Shown: one piece after another, positions 10,107 to 18,914 of the stretch | Layout: each line of letters begins with the position of its first letter | Position numbering within the stretch: the first letter of the stretch is position 1 | NCBI GenBank assembly: GCA_963678675.1 | Contig: OY783200.1 | Location: 9,912,917 to 9,976,916 of the forward strand | Direction of reading: 5' to 3' | From: Xiphydria camelus | Taxonomy: Eukaryota; Arthropoda; Insecta; Hymenoptera; Xiphydriidae | Length of the DNA: 64,000 nt | Notes under the pieces: generated by a model | Databases searched by the model: none | Seen by the model: only the letters and a program-made list of their open reading frames with translations | Told to the model about the DNA's origin: nothing | Made by a program: the position numbers and the translations under genes

Positions 10107-11059
10107 TGACACCCCTCGCTCGAAGGATGTTTATATGATGGCGATAGCGTTGGGTCGAGGGGGAGACCAGGCCCTCCGGGCCCTGGATGACGCTATGCGA
10201 GGATTCATTCGGGTTTTAGCAGTTATAAAGAAAGCATCTTCCTTGTATTCCCAGTATACTAATACAATAAAATAATCTTTGAGCTAAGTCACGCTTATAA
10301 TACATAACGTATTTTATTGGAACACCCTGTATTATTCTATGTGTTCCGAATTAAGTACAAAAGGGCGTCGCTTTGCTGAATATTTCTTCTTCAATCCCTT
10401 TCAAAATAATATTTATAACATTTTTTATAACGTTATTTAATTCCGTACGACGTCTTTGCCTGCCCATTTTGAGATACCACTCTTAACGCTGAACTCAACT
10501 AAACTGGTCCGAACGATTATTGATCAGTAGATACTCGCTACTCGATTAAATTACTCGCTACTCGACTAAATCACTCGCTACTCGACTAAATTACTCGCTA
10601 CTCGACTAAATTACTAGCCGTGTCTGAACTAGGCTTAAGTGCGAGTGAGAGTCTTATACGCGCACTTGAGTGGGAGTGAGATAGTCTTATGCGCGCACTT
10701 GAGTGCGAGTGAGACGACTTTATGTGGAGCTACTTCAACCCCTTCTGTCACCCACTCTCCACGCTCGGAAGAGAGAGAGAGAGTGCCAGACTTTACTATC
10801 TCGTCTTTATGCATTGTAACGAAGCCCTCATAAAAATTTCAGCCCTGTTATACATAACGTAACTTCCATTTTTTGTTTAATTTTGAAAATTATAGGGTTT
10901 CCAAAACCACCTTCGGAGCGCTGCCAGACCAGTCATTCCTTTGTTCACACGTTACAAGGAGCTCATCATAAAAATTCTAGCCCTCTGTTCTCTATGACGT
11001 AACGAAAACCGTTGCTGGCTCCCGGACTACGTCGCCGAGACTGTTCCGTCGCACAATTA

Positions 11060-11531
11060 CGTTTTCCTTTATTTTACAACGATTTATTTTGTTGTTTGGC
11101 AATATGTTTATATGTACTCGAAGGAGCTCTTTCTGCTCTACAAAACTGTTATAATTGTTATTTCGAATAATTCAATTTTTTATTATTTTTCTGGCTTAGA
11201 AATGGAATATCCAGAAGCAAAAATCAGCAGTTTCGACATCTGCTTTTCTTCGCTTTTCATCGAGGTCAAAAAACTGCCGTATACGGAGAAGGTGTTATAG
11301 ACGAGTCTTTGATAAAAAAGATGTCGAAAATTCTGATTTTTTCCTCCTGGATATTCCATTTCTAAGCCTGAAAAGTAATAAAAAATTGTTATTCGAATAA
11401 ACAATTATAACAGTTTTGTGGAGCAGAAAGAGCTCTTTCGAGTGAATATAAACACTTTGCGAAACAAAAAACAAATCGTTGTAAAATGAAAGAAAATAAA
11501 AGAAAACGCTACGAACTTATTTTCCAACCCA
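11060..11531. mobile_element. Palindromic mariner remnant (left-arm copy)
   Basis: The right end is a mariner-type terminus (complement TTGGGTTGGAAAATAAGTTC) next to TA. The interior is a palindrome in which each arm carries the start of a mariner-like transposase frame (ATGGAATATCCAG, then a FRHL/CFSS-type HTH start). The left terminus is cut off near 11,060. Mirror copy at 41,176-41,647; a longer relative at 58,705-60,373. Confidence 0.75.
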
Positions 11532-11539
11532 ATATCATC

Positions 11540-12135
11540 GGGATCATAAACACTTCGTACAACTAGGGTTCATCTCGCCATCAGCGAAGCAGTACATTTC
11601 GGCGAATGCAGGCTACTAATGAGTTCGCAGTCCCGCACCTTTCCTGAAAGGGTTAATTACTGGACGAATCGGAATGAACCTTTGCCGAAATATTCGGTTA
11701 TCTATTGAAATCGTCACTTCTCTCCTTTACAAAGCTGAATGCATTTCGAATGTATTCGAAATATAGCGGTATCTGCGAGAAGTGGTTCATTACAATTCGT
11801 TCGGTAATTAGCCTTCCGGGAAAGGTGCAGGACTGCGAATACATAAGCAGTCCTCGTTTGCCGAAATGTACCACCCGAATTGCGTGCACTATAATGTGCA
11901 CTATAATAGAATTTGTAATATATCTGAAATTCTGAGAAACAGCGATTAATGTTTTATCACTGTCAAATTTGGAAGTAAAATTCCTTGATTCCGTTTATGA
12001 TTTTCTAGAAATTTGTCACTTTAGTGAACACTTCGTTCGTTCGATCAAAGTTACTTCGTATACTGAGAAAAGAGTTTATTTGCAATTAATAAGTGTACAC
12101 TTGATTATGGCGGAAAAAATATTTTGTTGGTCCAA
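11540..12135. repeat. Repeat block present three times in the window
   Basis: The block includes two inverted copies of the CGCCATC dispersed repeat around TGCATTTCGAATG, then AAGTTACTTCGTATACTGAG and a GGCGGAAAAAATATTTTG stretch. It recurs at 40,575-41,170 (mirror arm) and 57,957-58,700 (outside the duplication). No coding potential. Confidence 0.8.
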
Positions 12136-12208
12136 GTAAGTAATTATACTGGGTGATTCTTTAATATTGCGACAAACTTCAAGGATGGGTTCCTTGGATG
12201 AAAATAAG

Positions 12209-12440
12209 AAAAAAAAACAAAACGTGTGGCCGCCACACGCGGAAGAAGTAAAACTTCGATACCAGTTTCTCGGAATTTGATTCCGGTGGTATTAGTTTCA
12301 ATTGGGTCTATACAAGTCTTTTTTACAATGCTTCTTCGCAGAGCCAATTGAAACTAATACCACCGGAATCAAATTCAGAGAAACTGGTATCGAAGTTTTA
12401 CTTCTTCCGCGTGTGGCGGCTACACGTTTTGTTTTTTTTT
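12209..12440. mobile_element. Hairpin MITE (CAAAACGTGTGGCCGCCACA type)
   Basis: A near-perfect 232-bp palindrome with poly-A/poly-T outer ends, CGTGTGGCCGCCACACGCGG at one side and CTTCTTCCGCGTGTGGCGGC at the other. The mirror copy is 40,267-40,499. Related ends occur at about 46,510-46,570 and 55,696-55,770. Other copies of the flanking block (16,880, 35,830) lack this insert. Confidence 0.8.
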
Positions 12441-12445
12441 CACGC

Positions 12446-12760
12446 TCATTGATTTTCGCTTTCTGAGTGATTCTAAAAATCAGAGCCAGTAATCTAATTA
12501 CAATTCACCTACGTGACTCAACGAGCGTATCAAAACTCGAGTCGATAATGAATCACCCTTTTACCGTATTAAATTCGGATTTCATTCGTCCGTTAATAAT
12601 AATGTCCTAAGTTCCGATTCGATTCGTCGAATTTCCGGAAAAGTTAGAAAAGGGGAATTCTGATAATAGTACCTGCATTACAGTAGATTAAATATAGCGT
12701 AATTAACGTCTATGACGTTTCTCTTTGTTTATTAATCAATAGCACTCATCAATGAGCCGT
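12446..12760. repeat. Conserved upstream block of the gene family (copy 1)
   Basis: Includes CACGCTCATTGATTTTCGCT, ACCTACGTGACTCAACGAGC and CGATTCGATTCGTCGAATT. The block recurs at 16,880-17,265, about 27,815-28,170, 35,440-35,835 and 39,950-40,265, upstream of gene copies or at unit junctions. Its recurrence marks an ancestral tandem unit of about 4.4 kb and makes it a candidate for shared regulatory DNA. Confidence 0.75.
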
Positions 12761-12906
12761 CATTAGCCCGAGGGTCCGAAGGGTTATCAGGTAGTTCTCC
12801 TCCCCGGAGAAGCCAGGTGACGAGAATAGGTCAACGGGATTAAAATTCTAAGACTTATGCCTATTAAATTTCTTCCCCCTCTCCCTCTCTTTCTTCGTGA
12901 CAGAGG

Positions 12907-12940
12907 TATATAAAAGGCGGGGGTCGAGTGGTGTCATTAC
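12907..12940 (+). promoter_or_regulatory. Core promoter of gene copy 1: TATA box and initiator
   Basis: TATATAAAAGG starts at 12,907. The A of a TCATTAC initiator-like motif is at 12,936, 29 bp downstream, the usual animal spacing. The arrangement is unchanged in the other three copies. Confidence 0.8.
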
Positions 12941-13221
12941 TTCTTGAAGAACCCTTCCTCAAGGTTGTCATCAGCAGCAGAGCTTGGAGTCAACGGAGAG
13001 GCGACATAAAGTTTAAAGAACTGTCTTTTGCAAGTCGATTTCCGATTCGCTTCCACGGAGTAAAACCTTGAAAAAGTCACGTCGAAAAAAAAAGAAGAAG
13101 CTTTCGGACGAGAGATCCAGTGCGAGCAGGAGAAATCCAGCGCCTTTGGGTAAGATCAGTATTAAGAACAGATAATTATCTCGTGCCCAGTATTTACAGG
13201 TACCCGCAAAAAACAACGAAA

Positions 13222-13593
13222 ATGTCGAATGGAGGCATGCATCCACCGAATTCTCTTAACAATTACCTCCCAGCGTTGGAGCTGCTCTTTCCGGACCTAT
13301 TTCCCACGGACGGCGTCGTCATGCCGATCATGCCTAATCCTCGGGAGGAGAGAAGACGTGGGATAATGGAAATGAACATTGAGCTTGCCCAGCAAATACC
13401 GCACATCGAACAAGCGGCGCAGAGAGTCGCGGAGAGGAATCCGCGTCCCCTTTACGCACCGCCCCTGGTTCGCCAAGGAATGAGGCCTGTTGTGAGGCTA
13501 CCAATCCAGAACAGCCCCCGAAGACGCACGAGCGGATCCTACTGCGACTACAGGGGAGACGTCGACGATTTTGGCGACGGTATCGACCGATAA
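13222..13593 (+). CDS. Gene family copy 1: uncharacterised 123-residue protein
   Basis: I do not recognise this family. Inferred transcript: exon 1 12,936-13,149, a 50-bp GT-AG intron 13,150-13,199, exon 2 13,200-13,615, intron 2 13,616-15,638, exon 3 from 15,639. Translation begins MSNGGMHPPNSLNNYLPALE, followed by a hydrophobic LFPDLFPTDG segment, a conserved MPNP motif, an Arg/Glu/Gln-rich likely helix (about residues 50-75), a proline/arginine-rich linker, an RRRTSG motif and an acidic end. No signal peptide or membrane segment. The TAA at 13,591 precedes the splice donor by 22 bp; in relatives the frame runs on into exon 3. Copy 4 encodes the same protein. The ATG at 13,222 is lost in copies 2 and 3, where the next in-frame ATG (MHPPNS) would be used. 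Confidence 0.65.
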   Translation: MSNGGMHPPNSLNNYLPALELLFPDLFPTDGVVMPIMPNPREERRRGIMEMNIELAQQIPHIEQAAQRVAERNPRPLYAPPLVRQGMRPVVRLPIQNSPRRRTSGSYCDYRGDVDDFGDGIDR

Positions 13594-13854
13594 TATTTGA
13601 AAATGCGGCGAGGAGGTAAGTTGGATGAATATTAATTTTCTCCCCTGGCGGAAAAAATCTACATCGATTGATGTCAATGGGGTAGTGACACGATTTTAGG
13701 AAAAATCATTTTTACGTAGGGTATTGAGTCCTCTTGACGATCGTTTTTGAAAAAACGTGATACTCGTGCCATGTCGCGAGAAAAATTTATTGAAGTAATG
13801 CTAATTTGCGCGCCTACATTTCTGACGTCGGACAGGCATCCAGATTCGAAACTA

Positions 13855-14373
13855 TTGGGTTGATGCATAAGTTCCCGCCGTTTGTTTTCTTTTTTAAATT
13901 GCGCGTTAAAAATAAAATGTTTTTCCATAATGTTTTGTGTTAATCGAAAGAAAAATTTTTGCTCCACAAGACAGTATATTTGATTTTTTCGTTGGAGTTA
14001 ATTTTGGTTAATTTTCCGATCATTTAAATGGAGTGTCAAGTCGACAAAAATGAGCATTTTCGACACCATCTTCTTTTTGCGTTTAATCGAGGTGCCACAG
14101 CACAAATCTCGCGAGCCGCTTCCGTGGCTTTGGCACCTCGATTAAACGCAAAAAGAAGATGGTGTCGAAAATGCTCATTTTTGTCGACTTGACACTCTAT
14201 TTAAATGATCTGAAAATTAACAAAAATTAACTCCAACAAAAAAATCAAATACACTATCTTGTAGAGCAAAAAATTTTCTTCCGATTAACACAAAACATTA
14301 TGCCAAAACATTTTATATTTAATGCGCAATTTAAAAAAGAAAACAAACGGCGGGAACTTATGCATCAACCCAA
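13855..14373. mobile_element. Palindromic mariner MITE, TA target duplication
   Basis: Ends TTGGGTTGATGCATAAGTTC and complement, flanked by TA (13,853-13,854, 14,374-14,375). Each arm encodes the same start of a mariner transposase (including NEHFRHHLLFAFNRGA) in opposite orientation, meeting at a short loop near 14,115. Copy 2 of the gene family has the empty site near 25,545-25,560. Mirror copy 38,334-38,852. Confidence 0.9.
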
Positions 14374-14509
14374 TATAATGCTACTTTTAAATTGAAAATT
14401 ATATTTTTCGAACAGTAGATATAACCTGTCTTTGCTATATAATTAATATTTGAGGTATGACGAAACCATTTATGGAAGAGAAAATGGGAATTGGTGACTG
14501 GTGCCACTA

Positions 14510-14703
14510 CACTGAGAAAAAAAAAGATTAAAAATTATTCCGTTAGAAGGATAATCTGAGCACGAAGGGTGAAACGGATCAAAAATTATCCTTCCAGGGT
14601 ATAAAATTTAACCTTCCTTAGGATAATTTTTGATCTATTTTACCTTTCGTACTGAGATTATCCTTCTAACACAGAATAATTTTTAATCTTTTTTTTCTGA
14701 GTG
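14510..14703. mobile_element. Hairpin MITE, CACTGAGAAAA ends, TA target duplication
   Basis: A nearly complete palindrome with CACTGAGAAAAAAAAAGATT and AATCTTTTTTTTCTGAGTG ends flanked by TA (14,508-14,509, 14,704-14,705). Copies 2 and 3 of the host intron (near 25,130 and 33,885) have the uninterrupted site. Mirror copy 38,004-38,197. Confidence 0.88.
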
Positions 14704-15319
14704 TACCCGATTTTACGCCGAAGTACGGAATGTTGAACATGCGCGGTTTTTCATAGTATGATCGCGGGAAAAAATGGTCATATATAATCATACAGGAGGG
14801 GAAAAATGAATAACTTGTTTTTTAATAGTTTGGGATAACTTTTCTGGTAACTGTACCGGTTTCAATGAATCGGGCAGCAAAATAGCGCATGTAAATGTAA
14901 ACAAAACTGCAGATAGTGACCTCTAGTTGTGCGAAATTTGAGAGAAAGCACGCCTCGTTCCAAAGATATAAGTTTCTCAATTTACGCAAAACATTTGATA
15001 TGCCCTGTATATGATCATTTTTTTCCGGGGCGTAATTGACTGTAGGTCTTCATAGACTGCCATCGATATTGTTATTTTCGATAATCAAAATCTATGCATT
15101 TCTGAAAAAGAACTAGGGACTACTTTATTGACGAAGTAATTGCACGTAGTTGATCATAATAATAACGGAATTCTATGTTCATCAACGGCTAATTACGGAA
15201 TATGACGCCATACTAGGAAAAACTACAAGTATGATCCAAATTCTGTACTTTAGCGTAGAATTAACATAAATCGGCGTTGATTTTTCTCCGTCAGAGTCCA
15301 TATCGAGTGTGATTTCGTA

Positions 15320-15568
15320 CACAGAGAAAACAAAATTAGTTGGACTTACTAATAATTACTTGCGGGGATGCCAGTAATTATTTAGTCATATCAATGTTAT
15401 TTTTTTCATATTAATTAAATATTTCTTTCTTGCAATTACACACTATTCTATATGATTGTAAGGAAGAGATATCTAATTAATGTATTAAAAGATTTCATTG
15501 ATATAAATACATAATTATTTCCGACCCCTCAAGTAATTTTCAGTAGATCCAACTAATTCCTCTCTGTG
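15320..15568. mobile_element. Old intronic MITE shared by all four gene copies
   Basis: CACAGAGAAAAC and its complement-like end CTCTCTGTG are flanked by TA (15,318-15,319, 15,569-15,570). Counterparts are at 17,688-17,924, 33,032-33,285 and 37,139-37,387, so the insertion predates amplification of the gene family. Confidence 0.8.
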
Positions 15569-15638
15569 TACACCGAATTTTTGATCAGTGATCTTTGAAA
15601 TATTTTATCAGAAATTCTAATGACGATAATTGTTGCAG

Positions 15639-15940
15639 TTCGAGAAAGAGAAGAGAGGTCTGAAGCGGAAGGAAGCAATGGCAGTCCAGACAAGTCAGAG
15701 AGAACAAATTAAATCGCCAAAGTTAAAGCTAAAGTCAAATTGTACATGCTGATATGTTTTATAAGTCGTAGTGTAAGTGAGTTTCTCGATAGCCTTCTAT
15801 TAGGCGCAGCCGAAGTCGATATTGTTCCGATTATAAGAGACGACCGCAAAACCGAATTATTGCGAAGTTTAAACGAGTTTGAGAAGTTACGATTCGAGCA
15901 ACTATCGTAAATAAATTAGTCATAAAGAAAAACTAACTCC
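15639..15940 (+). other. Exon 3 of gene copy 1 with polyadenylation signal
   Basis: It begins after TTGTTGCAG. In phase with exon 2 it encodes REREERSEAEGSNGSPDKSE, then three residues and TAA. In copy 1 this lies downstream of the premature stop and so is 3' UTR. AATAAA is at 15,910-15,915, followed by a GT-rich stretch, so the 3' end is about 15,940. Confidence 0.6.
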
Positions 15941-16155
15941 AGCGTGCAATGTATATATATTTACCTACAAAATATCGACATGAAAAAATATCTTCTTGAA
16001 CTGTTTCGTTTTATGAAGAAATCGAAGAGAAGGTACAATTTTTTGCTACCAAAAATAATTAAAATTGTGTCATGATTATAAAGTTTAACTAATGATAAAT
16101 AAATAGTGCATTTTATTCTTAAACTTCGCCATTATTCCATCTTAATATAACATAT

Positions 16156-16391
16156 CGTACATCCAATTCAATACTGCCATAACTGCAAAATTTTAATTTT
16201 TGATTTTATGGTGATTATTGTAGTGCCAACATATTGGACTTTGAAAAGAAATACAGCCACAAGTGGTTAAGTTTTAAAATATGCCATATTTGCATATATG
16301 GCCCTTAGAATACCGATCTAGCATTGTTTTATTTCCTTCTTATTCAAAATTATATAATTTACACTTGTGGCGGTATTGAATTGGATGTACG
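16156..16391. mobile_element. MITE with CGTACATCCAATTCAATAC ends
   Basis: CGTACATCCAATTCAATAC and complement, flanked by ATAT (16,152-16,155, 16,392-16,395). The empty site is visible downstream of gene copy 3 near 32,427-32,432. Mirror copy 36,316-36,551. ATAT may be a 4-bp duplication or TA inside a longer match. Confidence 0.8.
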
Positions 16392-16798
16392 ATATCAATA
16401 TAAAAAATATAGTTCTGGCTGGGACGACTGTTTTGAGAGCGCCAACTTGGCAACAGAACACAGAGCACATCCTAAACGAGGTAAGGGAGCAGACGAAGAG
16501 GTGGAATAGAACGCGAGAGAGACAGACTGCGCGCGGTTGTCACGATCGCCACCATCCGGCGTTACTTGTATGCGTACGTATTCATGTATCATCAGGGGAA
16601 TTGATTCCTCCGTACGACACAAATTCCGTCAAACACGTGTAGCACATTTTCGCTAAACTCGCAGCGCATAGACGGTAAAATATTGTTAGACCAAAAAATC
16701 TGCATTTTTCTATTTAATATATCGTGAGTGCGCTGCAAAATTTATAGAACTAAACGGTAGATCAAATTACGTTCGTGCCCATCGCCGTGTCAAGCATC
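16392..16798. other. Intergenic stretch, no gene recognised
   Basis: More GC-rich than its surroundings. A 91-codon frame (16,367-16,642) and its antisense are open but begin inside the MITE, so they are probably chance. The mirror copy is equally open only because it is nearly identical. Confidence 0.5.
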
Positions 16799-16860
16799 GT
16801 GTTCTCGGGCTTTACGACCCCGAGGAGATCCAAAGACTGGATCGCACGACGCCCGAACAC
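16799..16860. repeat. Conserved stem-loop motif (left-arm copy)
   Basis: GTGTTCTCGGGC pairs with GCCCGAACAC around a core TTTACGACCCCGAGGAGATC and an inner hairpin GATCC...GGATC. A related motif with the same core lies at 46,401-46,459, and the mirror copy is 35,847-35,908. It could be a structured RNA or a piece of a repeat. No known ribozyme core was recognised. Confidence 0.45.
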
Positions 16861-16879
16861 ATGAAATCTACTTTTTTTC

Positions 16880-17265
16880 TTTCACGCTCATTGATTTTCG
16901 CTCTCTGAATTATTCTAAACATCAGAGCCAGTAATCTAATTACAATTCACCTACGTGACTCAACGAGCGTATCAAAACTCGAGTCGATAATCACTCGCCC
17001 TTTTACCGTATTAAAACCGAATTGTATTCGTTCGTTAATAATAATGACAACTGTTTCCAGTATTAAATCCCAATACGCTTCATTTATTAATAATAATGAC
17101 TCGATCCTTCACCTAGTCCTAAGTTCCGATTCGATTCGTCGAATTCCCGGAAATGTTCGAAACGGGGAATTCTGAAAACAGTACCTGCATTACACTAGAT
17201 TAAAGATAGCGTAATTAAGATGTATGACGTTTCTCTTCGTTTATTAATCAGTAGCACTCATTTTT
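16880..17265. repeat. Second copy of the gene-family upstream block
   Basis: Direct repeat of 12,446-12,760, here followed not by a promoter but by sequence that mirrors the region upstream of copy 3 (35,229-35,440). It shows that a further gene unit once followed copy 1. Confidence 0.75.
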
Positions 17266-17478
17266 CCGGCAAGATAGACGAAATTTTCCTATAATCGCGT
17301 CCGAAATATCGCGCTCACCGGCCCTCCTTTTTTTGTATCTCGTTGCTTCGCACCTCGAGGCTCGAGCTCGGACGAACGACGAGCTGTTGTCACTCGTCGA
17401 AAAAAATCCGCTAAAGTTACATCAATAAACATGACTCTCGAATTCGTACGTTAAACTCGACTCAATTCTTCTCTCACT

Positions 17479-17617
17479 TAAACTACGACTTATAGAACAT
17501 ATCAACATGGAGAATTTGACTTTAGCTTTAGCTCTTTGGCGATTTAATTTCTTCTCTCTGACTTGTCTGCATTGCCATTGCTCCCTTCCGCTTCAAAACC
17601 CTCTTCTTTTTCTCGAA
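17479..17617 (-). pseudogene. Truncated exon 3 of gene copy 2
   Basis: The acceptor CTGCAAC (reverse) gives an exon starting at 17,617 that encodes REKEEGFEAEGSNGNADKSE, then RRN and TAA. The exon is cut at about 17,478, the inner edge of the inverted duplication, so the polyadenylation signal found in copies 1, 3 and 4 is missing. Confidence 0.7.
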
Positions 17618-17687
17618 CTGCAACAATTATCGTCATTAGAATTTCTGATAAAATATTTTAACGATTACTGATCAAAAATTCGGTGTA

Positions 17688-17924
17688 CACAGAGGAAAAG
17701 AATTAGTTGGATCTACTGAAAATTACTTGCGGGGTCGCCAATAATTATGTATTTATATCAATGAAATCTCTCTCAATACATCGATTAGGTAAATGTCTCT
17801 TCCTCACAATCATATACATAGAATGGTGTGTAATATGAAAATAGATTAAACTGATATGACTAAATAATTACTGCTGACTCCGCAAGTAATTATTAGTAGA
17901 TCCAATTAATTATTTTTCTTTGTG
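17688..17924. mobile_element. Old intronic MITE in gene copy 2
   Basis: Counterpart of 15,320-15,568, TA-flanked (17,686-17,687, 17,925-17,926), with small internal deletions and substitutions relative to the others. Confidence 0.75.
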
Positions 17925-18039
17925 TACGAAATCACACTGACGGAAAAAGAATCAACATAAATATGTTAATTCTACGCTAAAGTACGGAATTTGGAACACA
18001 TCCCGAATGACAAAATTCATCGGCTCTATGTAGGGGCAA

Positions 18040-18545
18040 CATCGGCCTTCCGAGGTGGCAATATAGACCGACCGAGCTGCGGCCTGCATAGTGCCTATAT
18101 AGGAAGTGTAACGCTCGTCTATAAAGTGGCTATATAGGCCATGCAATGTAGAGCCTATGTAGGTCACACTATTTACAGACTATATAGGCCATGCAATGTA
18201 CAGCCTATACAGGCCGTACGCTTTGCAACTATATGGGCCACACGATTTATAGACTATGTAGGCCATGCAATGTACAGCCTATATAAGCCTTACCATTTGC
18301 AGACTATATAGGCCACGTGATATTCAGGCTATATAGGGTATTTAATTTGCGAACGATATAGACCTCACGATATTCAGGCTACATAGGCCAGCAAGCTAGA
18401 GTCTGTATAGGCCTACGTAGCAAGAGTACAACACTCGCAATGGAGGCTATTCACGCCGTGTAATGTACCACCTACATAAGCCAATTGAGTGATTCAGAGA
18501 TTATACAGACCAAGTAATTCACGGACTATATCACAGGCCAAACAT
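18040..18545. repeat. Left subterminal array of CTATATAGGCC-like motif
   Basis: About 15 degenerate units of ACTATATAGGCCATGCAATG and variants, spaced 25-40 bp. The density and inversion relative to the right end suggest transposase-binding or structural sites. They are not coding. Confidence 0.75.
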
Positions 18546-18914
18546 TGCCGGAACAATTAAAGTCAAATGGTAAGAATAATTAAGATAAAATCAATCAAAT
18601 GCATAGAACATCAATTTTTATTGCACAGAGAAATATCGAATTTCCATATAGAGAACAGCATAATTATATTAAAATTCATAAATCACTTATTATGATTAAT
18701 TAACAACTGAACCGAAAAAAAAACATGTTGATTGGATTCGATACTAATGAATATACGTGCTTTGAATCCATTTTTCAGTGTTAAAATTTTGTTATTGTTG
18801 TTAAAATATGTCGTTATAGTTGTTGTACGATTAATTTTCCGAAACTTGATTGTTCTCCGTTGTACTCTGTTTCGCTTTGGCCGCTTTTTCTCGTCGTTGT
18901 TGTGTACTCGACCA

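Larger units (their letters stand above)
7202..10635. mobile_element. PIF/Harbinger-like DNA transposon, TAA target duplication
   Basis: The left end AGGCTAGTTCAGACACGGCT and the right end, whose complement is AGCCTAGTTCAGACACGGCT, are flanked by TAA (7199-7201, 10,636-10,638). A 3-bp TWA duplication with such a TIR fits PIF/Harbinger. Subterminal repeats of the AATTTAGTCGAGTAGCGAG type follow at both ends. No transposase or Myb-like frame is visible in 3.4 kb, so it is non-autonomous. It is absent from the right arm. Confidence 0.7.
5751..11028. mobile_element. Element with AGTCCGGGAGCC terminal repeats (left-arm copy, with nested insertions)
   Basis: Ends AGTCCGGGAGCCAGCAACGG and its complement (11,009-11,028) begin terminal inverted repeats of about 400 bp (5,751-6,170 against 10,640-11,028). 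The arms include GCGCTCC near a GGTTTTGG stretch and a GAGAGAGAGAG run. The mirror copy at 41,680-42,962 is only 1,283 bp. No transposase was seen, and the flanks do not give a clear target duplication. Confidence 0.7.
13616..15638 (+). other. Intron 2 of gene copy 1, filled with miniature elements
   Basis: The donor GTAAGTTGG at 13,616 follows GGCGAGGAG, and the acceptor TTGTTGCAG ends at 15,638. Both are conserved in all four copies. It holds the mariner palindrome (13,855-14,373) and two TA-flanked MITEs (14,510-14,703, 15,320-15,568). The rest is intron sequence shared with copies 2-4. Confidence 0.7.
2131..17478. repeat. Left arm of a large inverted duplication
   Basis: Read in reverse, this arm matches 35,229-45,600. 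Paired positions sum to about 52,707 from 10,740 to 17,478 and to about 48,714 from 4,520 to 6,700, the shift being a 4-kb length difference. Matching items include the 123-residue gene, five miniature elements in intergenic and intron DNA, a piggyBac MITE and an element with AGTCCGGGAGCC ends. The outer boundary is the end of a transposon. The inner boundary falls inside the last exon of gene copy 2. Confidence 0.92.

Noticed and set aside
12936..13615. Gene family as a polydnavirus-type gene in a parasitoid wasp provirus
   Set aside because: Spliced multi-copy genes recall such loci, but no known viral family motif or segment boundary was seen, so this stays speculation.
16367..16642. 91-codon gene found identically in both arms
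   Set aside because: Identity reflects the recent duplication. The frame begins inside a MITE, and the antisense frame is equally open.
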